NCBI RefSeq assembly: GCF_003589595.1
Contig: NW_020653900.1
Span: 3,101,345-3,165,344 of the forward strand
Source of the DNA: Hyposmocoma kahamanoa
Lineage: Eukaryota; Arthropoda; Insecta; Lepidoptera; Cosmopterigidae
Length of the DNA stretch: 64,000 nucleotides
Direction: 5' to 3'
Numbering within the stretch: the stretch's first letter is position 1; every line of letters starts with the position of its first letter. This document shows positions 22,210-32,769 of the stretch, piece after piece. The position numbers and the translations under genes were made by a program. The notes beneath the pieces were generated by a model. The model had not been told where the DNA came from. It made no database searches and was given only the letters and a program-made list of their open reading frames with translations.

Positions 22210-23589
22210 TATCTGTCAATATAACATATTGTCCTTTGGTTTCCATAGTCTAAGTGAAAGGTAGACAAATAAACATGACAGCATGTCAGTGTCAAAATCA
22301 AGGGATATTCTTAGACTTTTCCATCTTCTAAGTGAATATCATTACTCCAATGCTTAGACTATGGAATATTTTTTTTCCGTCCTCTAAGCTCCAGTGTACA
22401 TAGAATTATTGTACTGTTGTTGTTTTTTTTTCATTCAGGAAAAGGCAAGGGTTTGGAACCATACCGCCAAGTCATGGTCGTTTTTTTTTATGAATAGGCA
22501 TATTATATCAAATCTTCAGTCCATATTTATTTTATAGGCCTTAAAGCCTTGTCTTTGGTGAGTCATCATATTAGAGTGGGGTCAAGTCGGGGGTATAAAG
22601 TTCCAATTCCAGGTAAAATTTCATTTCCGAGAATAAATCAATTACTGTACCGTTTTCTGTCCCAGAATTTCTTTTTCCCCGTTTTGCCGTGGCAAGTGCT
22701 AACTTAAAAAAAAACTCAATTAATCAAAAATTAAACTAAAATCAAAACAAGCCAATATATAGTATACAATTTTAAATAAGGAGAAGAAAAAGAAGAAGAC
22801 AATGTAAAATTACTTTTAAAATATACCATTTACTTTTTATTCAACTAAAAAGAAGATGTGTTATACTCAATTATAGGGTAAACGATGAGTATGAACCAAA
22901 ATACCAAATGACATTTGTTTCCACAATGACTTTATAATGTAATGTTTAAGATCATTATGTTTTCAAATAGAGTTATTTAGGTGGTCCACTATTAATAAGG
23001 AGGTATCCTGTGATAATTGATAGAACCCACAAAAGTACAAATCTGAAGGTAAAAAAAATATTGAATAAAATTGCTAATTCGGAAAGATTAGATGTTTTCC
23101 ACGACATATGTTTCCCACCGTTTGTAGAGCAATAGTTGTCATGACCGACATTGCTTATATAGAACGGTGGTTGCTTATATAGAACGGTGGTAGACTAGTG
23201 GGGAAATGGTTGCTTATCATTTGAAAAGTCAATGGTTTGCACCTTAGGGCCGTATGTCTATAACGTTCGTACATTTATAATTGTTTAGCAGCAATACTTC
23301 TCGCTAAGGGTGAAGATTAACATTGTGATAAAGAAGACATTGGGCCAATATGGCGGACTATGGCTTAAGCATTCTTTTTAAAGTATACCTGTGCAAAGCA
23401 GTGGGATATATAACGGGTTGATGATGGTAATGATTATTTATTGTTAAGTGTGGGCAAAAAATCGGATGAGGCAGCCTAATAACCAAATTTGATACAAAAT
23501 TTTGTTTACTCATATGGCAAAAGGTTCAAAATCATTTGAAATTGTTTCCGCATGATCAGGCTCTAGTGTCTCTTTATAAGATACTAAGG
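22210..23589. other. Intergenic; CTTAGAC/TCTAAG motif pair and a small tandem duplication
   Basis: TTCCATAGTCTAAGTGAAAG (22240), CCATCTTCTAAGTG (22321) and a palindrome-like CTTAGACTATGGAA ... TTCCGTCCTCTAAG (22358-22389) belong to the motif family concentrated at 19.3-22.4 kb. A 20-bp tandem duplication (TTGCTTATATAGAACGGTGG twice) is at about 23152-23191. No gene seen. Confidence 0.5.
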
Positions 23590-23803
23590 GTGTATTTACA
23601 CCAAGTCGTCAAGCCACTGTCGCTTGCTCGCCGAAGGCGGCAAGCTATCCAGTGCCAATAGTGGGTCGTTGACAACGGTAGTTCATTCAAAGGCTGCAAA
23701 CGACTCAAACGGCTCCATGTAAATGGCGACTCGACTGCGTCGCTTTCGGCAGGCGAAGTGTTCTGCCGAAGGTTGGCAGACGACCCGGTGGTGTAAGTAC
23801 GCC
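23590..23803. mobile_element. MITE-like inverted-repeat element
   Basis: The left end TTTACACCAAGTCGTCAAGC and right end GACGACCCGGTGGTGTAAG form imperfect inverted repeats. The interior pairs GCTCGCCGAAGGCGGCAAGC with CTTCGGCAGGCGAAG-type sequence. Length about 214 bp. It provides most of a spurious minus-strand open frame. A GTA on each side could be a 3-bp duplication, but this is weak. Confidence 0.6.
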
Positions 23804-23859
23804 ATAAATACCCATCTTTTGTATTTATAAGGAAACAACCTGTATGTTTCTTTCTATAT

Positions 23860-24138
23860 GGATTAAATTGATATGGTTTGGTTACAGGACCTGTGCTAGT
23901 TACTAACGCTGTTTTTCTGGATGTTTTTCTGGATCTGTACATAGAAGGAGAACGTCGAAGCAATGTTCTTCTGTCTTGTGAAACTATGTTTAGGGATCTC
24001 CGAACATACTACTAATTCCCCATAACCTTTACTATCCAGTAACACATGGTGGCAATCCAAATTATGCAAAATATGTTCACTTTTCTTTGTTGTTGAAGTA
24101 CCACTAAACATATTAAACGTAAGTATATCTAAAGTCAA
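23860..24138 (-). other. Possible minus-strand coding exon upstream of COX6A (uncertain)
   Basis: Two overlapping minus-strand frames are open here: 24138 to about 23896, with STTKKSEHILHNLDCHHVLL and CSEIPKHSFTRQKNIAST, and 23963 leftwards, with MYRSRKTSRKTALVTS and KPYQFNPYRKKHTGCF. The composition is protein-like, not low complexity, and the second frame runs into the MITE at 23803. No family recognised and no clear splice pair established. It may be chance. Confidence 0.2.
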
Positions 24139-24225
24139 TTAAAACTTTTCTAGCCAATTAACTTTGATAATAGGTTTCGTAAAAAAGAAGTTGTCCATTA
24201 AAGTTTATTCTCTTTTATCTAGACC

Positions 24226-27200
24226 ATGACCATGGACGAAGGTAATACAATCAAAAGCAAAGAGGTTTGTCCAAAAATATGTAGAGCAAAACCCATATAT
24301 AAAAATAAACTTTTTCTGTTCATCGTGGTACCATTTATATTGTTCAACGTAAGTAATTCGACATTGTCTATTTAACATTTAATAAGTAAGACGAATGTAC
24401 TTGGCACAGGTAATTCAAATGGTTGTGTATGGGAACTTACGCAAAAGCATTTCATTTCAAAATACATGTATCTTAACCTATTAATACACTTAGCTGTTTC
24501 TGCAGCAGTAATGTCAGCATTACTGTGTTCCGGTTTTGAAGGGTACGGGTGCTGGTGAAATTACAGGCACTTGGGACTTGTCAATTTATGTCTCAGGGTG
24601 ATGGGCGCAGGGGCAGTGCCCCTCAGATCTTTGTGATTTAAAGCTCTGGGTGGCACTGCAACTGTTATGGATAGGCGTGTAGCTTACTATGCGCGACTTG
24701 TTCGTCCTGTCACTTGATATTACATGTAAAAAAAATTGCTTTTCGTAGTATACAGTTTTAATTTTCTTTTTCTTAGTCTAGATTATTTATTTACAGGTTA
24801 ATACTAAAGCATTTAATAAGTTGCGTCAACCTTGGAATCAGATTCGAGATCTCCCTACAGTGGTAAGAGATAAATTTGCACTTTATTAAAGATTTCCATT
24901 GAAAAGTTTAATTAATCTTAACAATGTGTCAAAGAAGATTGAATTTAGATATAATGTGAAAATTTGAAGCTTAATTTAATCTTAACAATGTGTCAAAGGA
25001 GATTGAATTTAGATATAATGTGAAAATTTGGTCTCGTTTCTGAAAGAAATTGTACACACAGTTAGCCAACGATTTAGCAGGTGTTACGCGGTTTTAAGAT
25101 ATTTCGTAAATATTTCGGACTACACGCCGTAACTTGTTTTTATCTGCCGATTATTTAGTGCAATAGCACTCTTTTCGGACGATGGTTTGAAAATAATGTA
25201 GAATATTGTTTGCTGTTTACACCTGGATCGTATTTGAAGTTTGATGCCATGTGTACACTGCGGCGAATGGTGAATTATTACAAGAGACAAAAAGATCTCA
25301 ATAGTTCTGTCAAATTGATCACTCAGTGAACTTGTGAGAAAAACCGTTCACATTCTGAAGCGATCGTGGCCTAAAGAATTTACTTCAGTGCCTTTACTAA
25401 GGCTTTCAGTCTCGCTGCCTTTCTGCGTCTCGGAAAAAAGTATCGAGTCTCGAAAATCTCGGGAAAACGAGAGACTGTTTGAAAAGTAGATTTCCATTCT
25501 TATAGGCTAGACCATAATTTCCTAAAATGGTCCCTACTGCCTTCCAGTGGGCGTTGAAGAGTCCTAGTGGGATGGGAGCCTCGGAAGATATTGGGTGGCG
25601 TTGATGCTATCCAGAGGGCGGTAGCAACCGCATTTGAAAAAAAACCTATATTATCTTATAATTTTTTCCTTGTGATTTTTTATGTTTTTAGCAGCAGTAG
25701 AGCTCCTTGTGAAAGAGTTCGTCCAGGGAAGTACAGCCACCTTACCTATTTCTGCCGACAAGCAGTAATGTTAGTAATACTGCGTTCCGGTTTAAGGGTA
25801 AGGGTGCTGGTGAAATTACAGGCACATGGGACTTGTCAACTTATGTCTCAGGGTGGCGGGCGCAGTGGCAGTGCCCCTCAGATCTTTGCGACTTCTTCTA
25901 TCATTGTGATTTAAAGCTCTGAGTGGCACTGCAACTGTTATGGACAGGCGTGTAACTTACCATCAGGCGCACGACTTGTGCGGTCTGTCACTTGATATTA
26001 TAAAAAAAAATGTTAAGTTAATATAAAAAATGCGTGTTTTTAATTATTTTTATGGGGAAAGGCGTTGAAATTTTTTATCTTGCCTAAGTGGGCGGGAAGC
26101 CAAAAGATTTGGGAACCTATAGGCTAAACGTTTAGGCATTTAAAACGTAGATATTTTAATTAATTTCTTTATTAACTCAAATTACAAAATGAAAAAATAT
26201 TTATGAAAGTTGTTTATCATTTTCGTAAAGGGCATGAAAGAAATAAAGGACTTGATTTTGTTACTATCGTTCTTCAATCTCCACTATACTAAACTCCACT
26301 CTACGGTGTTGTCGTGTCTGTGTAACCAGACTGCTGCGTGTGTAGATTTTATAATACTGTTTAATCGAGTGAGATCTAAGTCTCAAAAGCTTCGATGTTT
26401 TCGAAACTAAAAAAATGAATGAATGAATGATATTTATTTGCTAAAAAAGACTGAAGTCTCGAAAATCGTCGGACTCTCGAAATTTACGATACAGATTCCC
26501 CGGACCCTAGTAGCCTCTATCATGAGTTTACCATTGAAGAATTTTGCAGCGGTCACATGAATAAAAATTTTTCTGCACAAAAATTCACACCTTTAGAATG
26601 AAAGTGACCCTTATACAAAATTCCAACTTTGTGGGAATGCGCAAAATAAGATGTGAATTTTTGAAATTTTTTACTAAATTTATTAAGCTCGGAGTAGTAA
26701 AGGTAAGGCCTTGTTTGACAGACAATTGATTCTGATTAGTTTAGTATTTAACAATCAAAAAAATCTAAAATAAGGCCACTTTTTTCTGAACGTTTTGTTG
26801 TCATTTGACCTAATAAGAATTAAGTCTCTTTCATATTCACCAGTTAAGCAAAATCCTTATCAAGATTAAGTCGTTTTAATTGTGAAAGAAAGCTCTATTT
26901 AATAAAGTAAGTCGCGTTTGTAAAAACTTAATAATGATTTTCGGAACGAAAATGGTTCAACTGCTAGTCCGTCACTTTTTTTTTGAACTGTGGTGGCGTG
27001 AGGACTCTGTCACTCGAGGTTACGCGATAAGTGCCTGCCGCTGAGTGTACAAGCGCTCAGACAAGCCGACAGTGCAAGCGCTCTGACAAGTCTTTCATTT
27101 ACATTACAATCCTTGTACAACCCCAGCATTCGGTTCCGCACGGCTACACGTGGCGGGCAACGTTACACCTCTCTGAGTGCGTGCGTCCTTTTTCCTCGTA

Positions 27201-27760
27201 GTAAGCGCCTGGTTTCATATGTTAGATTTAGTTAACTTATATAGTTTAACTATTATAGCGTAGGTAAATACGATTTTCAAATTCAACACTCAATGAGACT
27301 TTATGCCGCCTGGTACGTACCGCGCGGGAGTGAAATTTCGTATATATTATGACTCGTATAGTGAGTATATGAGCTATTCCAGTTTCAACCTCAAGAATTA
27401 TGATAATTAGTCGGTTTACGGCATAAACTCAATTTCTTCATTGTTAAAATTAGGTCAATTTCTTTAAAAAGGTGCGGTTAGACATGTCTCTTAACGACAA
27501 CCTACACAGGTTTTGATTTAAAGTGTTGATTTGTCACAATATTCCTTCTTTGTTTTCAGTCGTCGCATCTGACGCATCTACGTGGGGGAAAAAAACTTTA
27601 TCAGAAGTCCAGCCGTGATTACGAGTACATGCGTAGACGAACAAAGAGATTCCCTTGGGGCGAAGGTCAAAAGTCGTTATTCCACAATGATAAAGTAAAC
27701 GTGCTGCCCACAGAATTTATTAAAACTAGACAAATTTACGATGATTATGATGATTATTAA
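24226..27760 (+). CDS. Cytochrome c oxidase subunit VIa-like protein, three exons
   Basis: Nuclear-encoded subunit of respiratory complex IV in the mitochondrial inner membrane. Exons: 24226-24348 (donor GTAAGT), 24797-24862 (acceptor TTTACAG, donor GTAAGA) and 27560-27760 (acceptor TGTTTTCAG), all phase 0, giving 129 residues. The first exon carries a basic stretch then a membrane segment (LFLFIVVPFILF, residues about 29-40). The third exon has RRRTKRFPWGEGQKSLFHND and VNVLPTEF, matching the COX6A signature (RTKPFPWGDG..LFHN..VNPLPTGYE). About 30 extra residues separate the membrane segment from this motif, and the C-terminus has an acidic YDDYDDY tail, so this looks like a diverged paralog, perhaps tissue-restricted. 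The ATG is preceded by TTTTATCTAG, so an upstream exon with the targeting peptide is possible. An AATAAA at 27759 overlaps the stop. Confidence 0.8.
24349..24796 (+). other. COX6A-like intron 1
   Basis: GT...AG intron between coding exons 1 and 2. Most of its 3' part is a family B repeat (24495-24735). Confidence 0.75.
24495..24735 (+). mobile_element. Family B repeat, copy 8, in COX6A-like intron 1
   Basis: Begins at GCAGCAGTAATGTCAGCATT (the very 5' end is missing), continues GTTCCGGTTTTGAAGGGTAC, CACTTGGGACTTGTCAATTT, TGGATAGGCGTGTAGC and a terminal A-run. It lies in sense orientation within the intron. Confidence 0.85.
24905..25030. repeat. 64-bp tandem duplication in COX6A-like intron 2
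   Basis: The block starting CTTAACAATGTGTCAAAG at 24917 is repeated at 24981 almost without change (period 64, two copies), which suggests a recent local duplication. Confidence 0.85.
25688..26010 (+). mobile_element. Family B repeat, copy 9, full length, in COX6A-like intron 2
   Basis: A good full-length copy: GCAGCAGTAGAGCTCCTTGT, GAAAGAGTTCGTCCAGGGAA, ACAGGCACATGGGACTTGTC, AGTGGCAGTGCCCCTCAGAT, CTGCAACTGTTATGGACAGG and CTTGATATTATAAAAAAAA. A 15-bp insertion (TTCTTCTATCATTGT region) follows GATCTTTGCGAC. Confidence 0.9.
26011..27559. other. Remainder of COX6A-like intron 2
   Basis: No further coding sequence recognised. A near-direct repeat of CAAGCGCTC(A/T)GACAAG lies at about 27048-27090, and a GAATGAATGAATGA simple repeat is at 26415. 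Confidence 0.5.
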
Positions 27761-27764
27761 TAAA
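27759..27764 (+). promoter_or_regulatory. Polyadenylation signal of COX6A-like gene
   Basis: AATAAA directly after/overlapping the TAA stop, giving a very short 3' UTR if used. Confidence 0.6.
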
Positions 27765-27849
27765 ATATTAAAGACATACTATTATTAATGATATTAGCAA
27801 CTATGCTGACATCCGTATCAAATGTTCATGAAGGCAGTGTGCATACCTC

Positions 27850-27884
27850 GCCAAGCAGTAATGTGAGCATTACTGCGTTCCGTC
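27850..27884 (+). mobile_element. Family B repeat, small fragment (copy 10)
   Basis: GCCAAGCAGTAATGTGAGCA followed by TTACTGCGTTCCG is a piece from the middle of the 5' half of the repeat. Confidence 0.6.
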
Positions 27885-28387
27885 GTCTGTGAAATACAAA
27901 GTTGGTAAGAGCGGTCGCCCCGACATTAGACGATAATTCGAGTTCTAATTTTCCTTTGTGTTGTTCTTTGTATCAAAAATAATATATAAGGTGCAGTTAA
28001 TATCACGAATGAATGTGAATATTTACATACAATTAAATGAAGTGCGTAAAAAACTTGTACAAAGGAGAAATAAGGAGAACAAACTTCACCGAGCCCGCGC
28101 CTTGAGGCATCGTGACCTGAGATGATTAGGAAGGCTTCCCCTTTGGGTAACTAAACTCACTCCATAAAAGCATTGCTGTTATAGTGTGGCAAGGAGAGAG
28201 TTGAGCGCGCACAGGGAGCGCGGCATAGGTGATTTAGGGCGCGCTACGATTCGGCACCACGAGGTGGCCATCAACTGGCGTTTTCTAATGCGGTGGTAGT
28301 TGACGGGGACTAAGAGTCGACACAGTCGTCTGGGGAATCTATATTACCGCGGAGAATTTTGCACATTACCACAAGTTGGTGTTTCAT
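27885..28387. other. Intergenic, probably 3' end region of the minus LINE
   Basis: GC-richer than its surroundings (for example GCGCGCACAGGGAGCGCGGC near 28205); may include degraded 3' sequence of the LINE at 28388-29510, but no clear match was made. Confidence 0.35.
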
Positions 28388-29510
28388 TCACCTAACCTCC
28401 AGCGAATTATATCGTAGGCAACCCAGTAGAAACGCAGTAGGATACATGTAGGGATAGCACCCATTAGCACGTTTGTATAAGTATCTAAGAAACGCTTTCT
28501 GTACTTTCTCTAACATAATATTATATGTGCTTTCATGTGGGCCCCACTTACACATGGAGCTCTCCAATTTACTGCGCACTAATGCATTGAAAAGAAGTTT
28601 GATCACGGAGACACTTTCAAAATCTCTCATCATCAATCATTCTAAGGATGACCCAAACGGCGAAAAGACTCTTGGCATAAGCTTCGATGTGGTCAGGAAA
28701 CGTTAACTTCCGATCGAAAATTACACCCAAAGCTTTTATGGTGGTCAATTGAGTTACGCTATCTCCACCTATATTTTAGGCATAAGTTATCGGATGCCTT
28801 ACCCGAGCGAAAGTCATGACATCACACTTATCAGTGTTAAATTCCATAGCGTTGTCTTAACTCCATTGGTGTACCGCATCGACGTCGCGCTGGAGAGCTA
28901 TGCAGTCCTCCATCGATTTGATCTCCAGGACGAGCTTCAGGTCATCAGCATAGAGCAAACATCATGTTTTGGCTGAGAACACTAGAGAGATCTTTCACCA
29001 TGAGCAAAAACAGGAGAGAGCCAAGTATAAAACCTTGACTTACGCCGGAACGTATGATATGGACTAGATTCATTCAAACCCAGGCTGATATATTGTTGAC
29101 GATAGCGAAGATAATCTGCAAGTAGCCAAAGTAGGTGCGGAGAAAAGCCTATTTTCCCAAGTTTTTCTAGTAAAATGTCGTTATTGACCCTATCAAACGC
29201 TTTCCGAAAGTCAAAATACAGAACGTTCACTTGTGATCCACGATCTAAAACCTTTGAGATAAAGTCTACCACGGTTAATAAGTTGGTCTCAAGTAATCTT
29301 TTGGGTCTAAAACCATGCTGCTCGTTGCAAAGAAACCTATTCACCTGGGCATAGATTTGATGGTGGTTTACTTTCTCCAACACCTTTGCCAGAGCTGACA
29401 GAACTGCGATAGGGCAATAATTCTCCACTTTGGACTTATCCGAGGTCTTGGGTATTGGACTAACCCTCGACAATTTCCACTGTGGTGGATATTTTACCGG
29501 CCATCAATGC
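28388..29510 (-). pseudogene. CR1-like non-LTR retrotransposon remnant (minus)
   Basis: On the minus strand from about 29490: ISRVSPIPKTSDKSKVENYC-type RT start, then EQHGFRPKRLLETNLLTVVD, VLYFDFRKAFDRVNNDILLE and LLADYLRYRQQYISLG (29473-28982). The YADD catalytic box is present in another frame near 28950 (LYADDLKLVLE), followed by a segment with MEFNTDKCDVMTFA and then the thumb/C-terminal part KLLFNALVRSKLESSMCKWG (28636-28388). It is broken by several frameshifts. The endonuclease and ORF1 are not present, so it is a 5'-truncated insertion. Confidence 0.85.
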
Positions 29511-29771
29511 TAAATTAAATATATGGCGGAGGGGAATGCATACATGTAGGCACAAATTTATCCGTTTGTGCCAGTCAACCAGAAAGAAGAAGTCTGGCTT
29601 TCTCAAATGACATTAGAAACGAAAGAAATAGCGGGAATATAAAAAATATACGATTTTTTAAATAACTTTTAACTCATTTATTTGGGTCGGCAAAGGTTCT
29701 ATATAGCCTCTTCATATTCTTGTTTAGATGAAAAACGTGACAAGCGCCTGTTCTTGTATAACTTATACTTG
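29511..29771. other. Intergenic with a shared repeat block
   Basis: TTGGGTCGGCAAAGGTTCTA and GTGACAAGCGCCTGTTCTTG resemble blocks at 19551-19670, so a degraded repeat is shared between the two places. Confidence 0.5.
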
Positions 29772-29829
29772 TGGTGCAGTTAAGGCCATCAGCGACCAAC
29801 TGCAAAATGCCCTTCACAAAAAAAAACCT
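29772..29829 (+). mobile_element. jockey-like LINE 3' tail fragment
   Basis: GTGCAGTTAAGGCCATCAGC, GACCAACTGCAAAATGCCCT and TCACAAAAAAAAA match, in the opposite orientation, the 3' end of the jockey-like element at 38125-38780. It is a severely 5'-truncated, A-tailed insertion. Confidence 0.75.
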
Positions 29830-31107
29830 AATGTGAGGAACCTAACACCTTGTACGAGTCTAGTACTGCTTATTTATCTTGAACAGCGCTTTAGATCGTA
29901 CATAGCTAGTACCTGCTAGTTCAGGGTATTGTACACCAGCGGTTGCACCCAGAGTCGCTTCCTATGTGGAACGGCGTATGGGACTTCCGTAACGTGTTGT
30001 CGAGTGGGAGCAGTTTTCTAATGACGTTATACTGTTGTATTGTAATCCTGTTACACCGACTGTATCAAGCAATAAATTTGTACAATACGGCAGAAAGTTT
30101 AGTTACCTCTGTCACTCGTACTACGCTTTACTACATACTTAGATTATTTGGATTATTATATAGGATAGGTTTATTTTTTTCCTATCTCTAAGGGACAGGG
30201 TAAAATATCTTGATCTTGCATCAATATATTTTTTTTCCTATTTTTCTTGGCTTTTCGCGGTTAGCGTTTTCTTGTAATTACAGGTGTTTTGATTTGTTTT
30301 TAAACGGGGAAACTTGTAAAAATTTTGCTGTTAAAATAATAATAAAATATTTTTCTTTTATTTATATAGTTCTTCGCCTGACCCTTTTTCATCTTCCGAA
30401 CCCCGTTTTTAAAGAAAAAACGATTGGTCTTAGTTTCTAATTTAAAATAAATAAGTTCTGGATTGTTTATTTAAACTTTACCCTATTGGCATATCGTTGA
30501 AAGTTACCTAGTATTGTAAGTTAAGCTTTGATTTTATGTTGAAATTTCAATCAATGTGCTGCAATCTAGCTATTCAAGATGTATACTTAATTCTCTAAAA
30601 AAGAAGCGCCCATATTGCAGCGGTATAAAGATTACTTTCATTTCTTATAACAAAAAAAAATTATTTAAATTAAGTAAAATAAATAAGACAACGATGATAG
30701 GAAAAACCACCATAGACAATATTACATGTGCGACTATAATTTTCGTTCTCCAAAAGTAGGAAGATAAATTTTTGCAATCAATGCATTTTTCTACGATTTT
30801 CCTGGTTTTGCGCGAGATAAGTAATTGATGTACAAAGCGAAAATGGCGGACTGAGTTGAGTATGTGGAACTTCGCGTACTGTTGGCACGCGTGTTATGCA
30901 AACTAAGCACTTCTACCATTCATCGTTCTGTGATATGTTACATGATATTCAATATTAAACACCACGTCTTCAGTGCATTTTTATATTAATGTCAAAGATT
31001 TTATAAGTTTTTAAATCAATAAAATAAAATCTTTCTAAATCTAGAGACTATAGAGAGAAAGGCACTAAGTTTGTATCTTAGAGGACGGAAAAAAATAAAA
31101 AAATAAA
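29830..31107. other. Intergenic, no gene seen
   Basis: Short frames only. A motif copy CTTAGAGGACGGAAAAAAAT lies at about 31077. The segment 29900-30130 has LTR-like features (an AATAAA within CAAGCAATAAATTTG) but no partner repeat or primer site, so it is not called. Confidence 0.4.
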
Positions 31108-31115
31108 GGAAAGGC

Positions 31116-31343
31116 CATTGACTTACAAATAAATGGACGACGGGTCTAATACAAAAACCACGAAAAAAATGTCCCAAGTCAACCTATTCGAAATTTAAAT
31201 TGTAATGTCATCGCAGTATCGCGCTGTCAGTAGAACAAATGAAGACTACAGCGGAGTGTCGCGCTCTGTATACGATTTTAGCGCCTTACAAGTGCGGACA
31301 CTTTTTAGCGCGGACCCGACGTCCATATAATTGTAAGTCAATG
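31116..31343. mobile_element. 228-bp hAT-type MITE, copy 2
   Basis: Same element as 21774-22001, in the opposite orientation and the same length. Flanked by a perfect 8-bp duplication GGAAAGGC (31108-31115 and 31344-31351). Ends CATTGACTTACAAATAAATG and TTATATGGACGTCGGGTC (reverse complement). Confidence 0.9.
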
Positions 31344-31351
31344 GGAAAGGC

Positions 31352-32769
31352 CTTATAATATAATAAATAGTTTTAGTTTTAGTAATAAATAGCTTATAAT
31401 ATAATATAGGAATAAACGTCCCTATTTAAACCAAATATGTCCACCACAAATGGCGGATTTAGTGTTGTACCATAATAATAGATAAGTTAATATCGACATG
31501 CAAATGTATGGCTTGAATGTTGAAACTGTTGATACTGTGTTTTATGTTTGAAAATTTGTGTAGTTTACTGTAATCAAAGTATGATTAATACTAGGCTATT
31601 GTTACTAGGCAATTAATGAGCCATTTTAATCAAAATTAAATATAAAGTTATTTACCAATAAATGTAACGATGGAATTGCATTATTATGTAATCTAGTTAC
31701 ATTCAAAGTACTATTTAAATTTGAATGGAGAGAACAAACGAAGATGGTATTTGATCCAGTGTTTATGTTCGGCAGTCCTATAATTTCTAACCTTTCTTTT
31801 TTCAATTGTACGTAAACTTTAAAAGTAATAATAACGAAATAATGAAAACCTCGTAGTGAATTGTTTCAATAACAGAATATCGATAATATGTCTGGTTATA
31901 AGAACAACACTATCTCAAAATAATCGTTATCAACAATCATCAAAATATACTAACAAATAGGCAATCTAAAGTAACCAAAGCAAAATTCGGCAAGACTTAA
32001 TGAATAAACTACTTAAATGAATCTAATTACATGACATATTTCGGCTGTTGTATGATTTATCGGCAGAAAAATAACACATGCCGGTGTAATGTAACATTCG
32101 GTTGATTTCCGCTTTTTCTACGGCCGTACCCCTTAATGTTGCAGCGACGCATTTTTATCAATACTTAATTGTTGTCACTGTCAATATTTTTGTCCATTTC
32201 ATTACAATTCATGCGAGTAATTCACTAAAGCATTTGGCCAAACATTGGTTTTGACATTTGATGTACTTCCCTTTGACAACCGGACACGGATGTCAAAGGG
32301 TACTCCAAAAATGGTAAAATGAGAACAGTAGGCATTTAAGATGACGTTACGTATTTTCGATTTCCGTGTTTGACATGAATCAATGTAGTGCCATCTCTTT
32401 TGGCTTACGACGGCACGCAGTAGTTAAACAAAGACAATAAAATGTTTATATTTTCACCGTCTAAATATGGTCTAAATGCATCATGTACATATAACGTCTG
32501 ATTTATATATGTCAATGTAACATGTTTGAATAGAAGGTTTGACGTTTTTTCTCTATCAACGTGAGAAAAAATGTCAATCAAATGAAAAGTGTAAAATTGG
32601 AAGTGAAGAAAAAAAGAATAACACAAGGATATAATTAATAAATTTAATAGTAAGATGGCTTGAGAAACCTCACCGTAATCTATCTGTTGGCCTGCTGCGG
32701 TGATAAATGGAAAGTGTTTCCTATACATTGTCAGTGTTTTATTAAATCAATGAAGATTATTCGGATAAA
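31352..32769. other. Intergenic / upstream region of the first Pro/Cys-rich gene
   Basis: AT-rich, no recognised domain. An inverted pair CCCTTTGACA / TGTCAAAGGG lies at about 32270-32302 with a 12-base loop. The minus frame at 32405-32728 has a protein-like stretch but no family match, and I do not call it. Confidence 0.4.

Noticed and set aside
23574..23963. Frame with SRLQPLNELPLSTTHYWH
   Set aside because: The downstream part is MITE sequence (23590-23803); only the first part might be genuine, reported with low confidence.
25567..25914. 115-codon frame
   Set aside because: Most of it is a translated family B repeat inside a COX6A intron.
29900..30140. LTR-like segment with AATAAA
   Set aside because: No second copy, no primer site, no terminal TG...CA pair that I can define.
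32405..32728. Minus-strand frame of 107 codons
   Set aside because: AT-rich, hydrophobic low-complexity sequence without a family match; probably chance.
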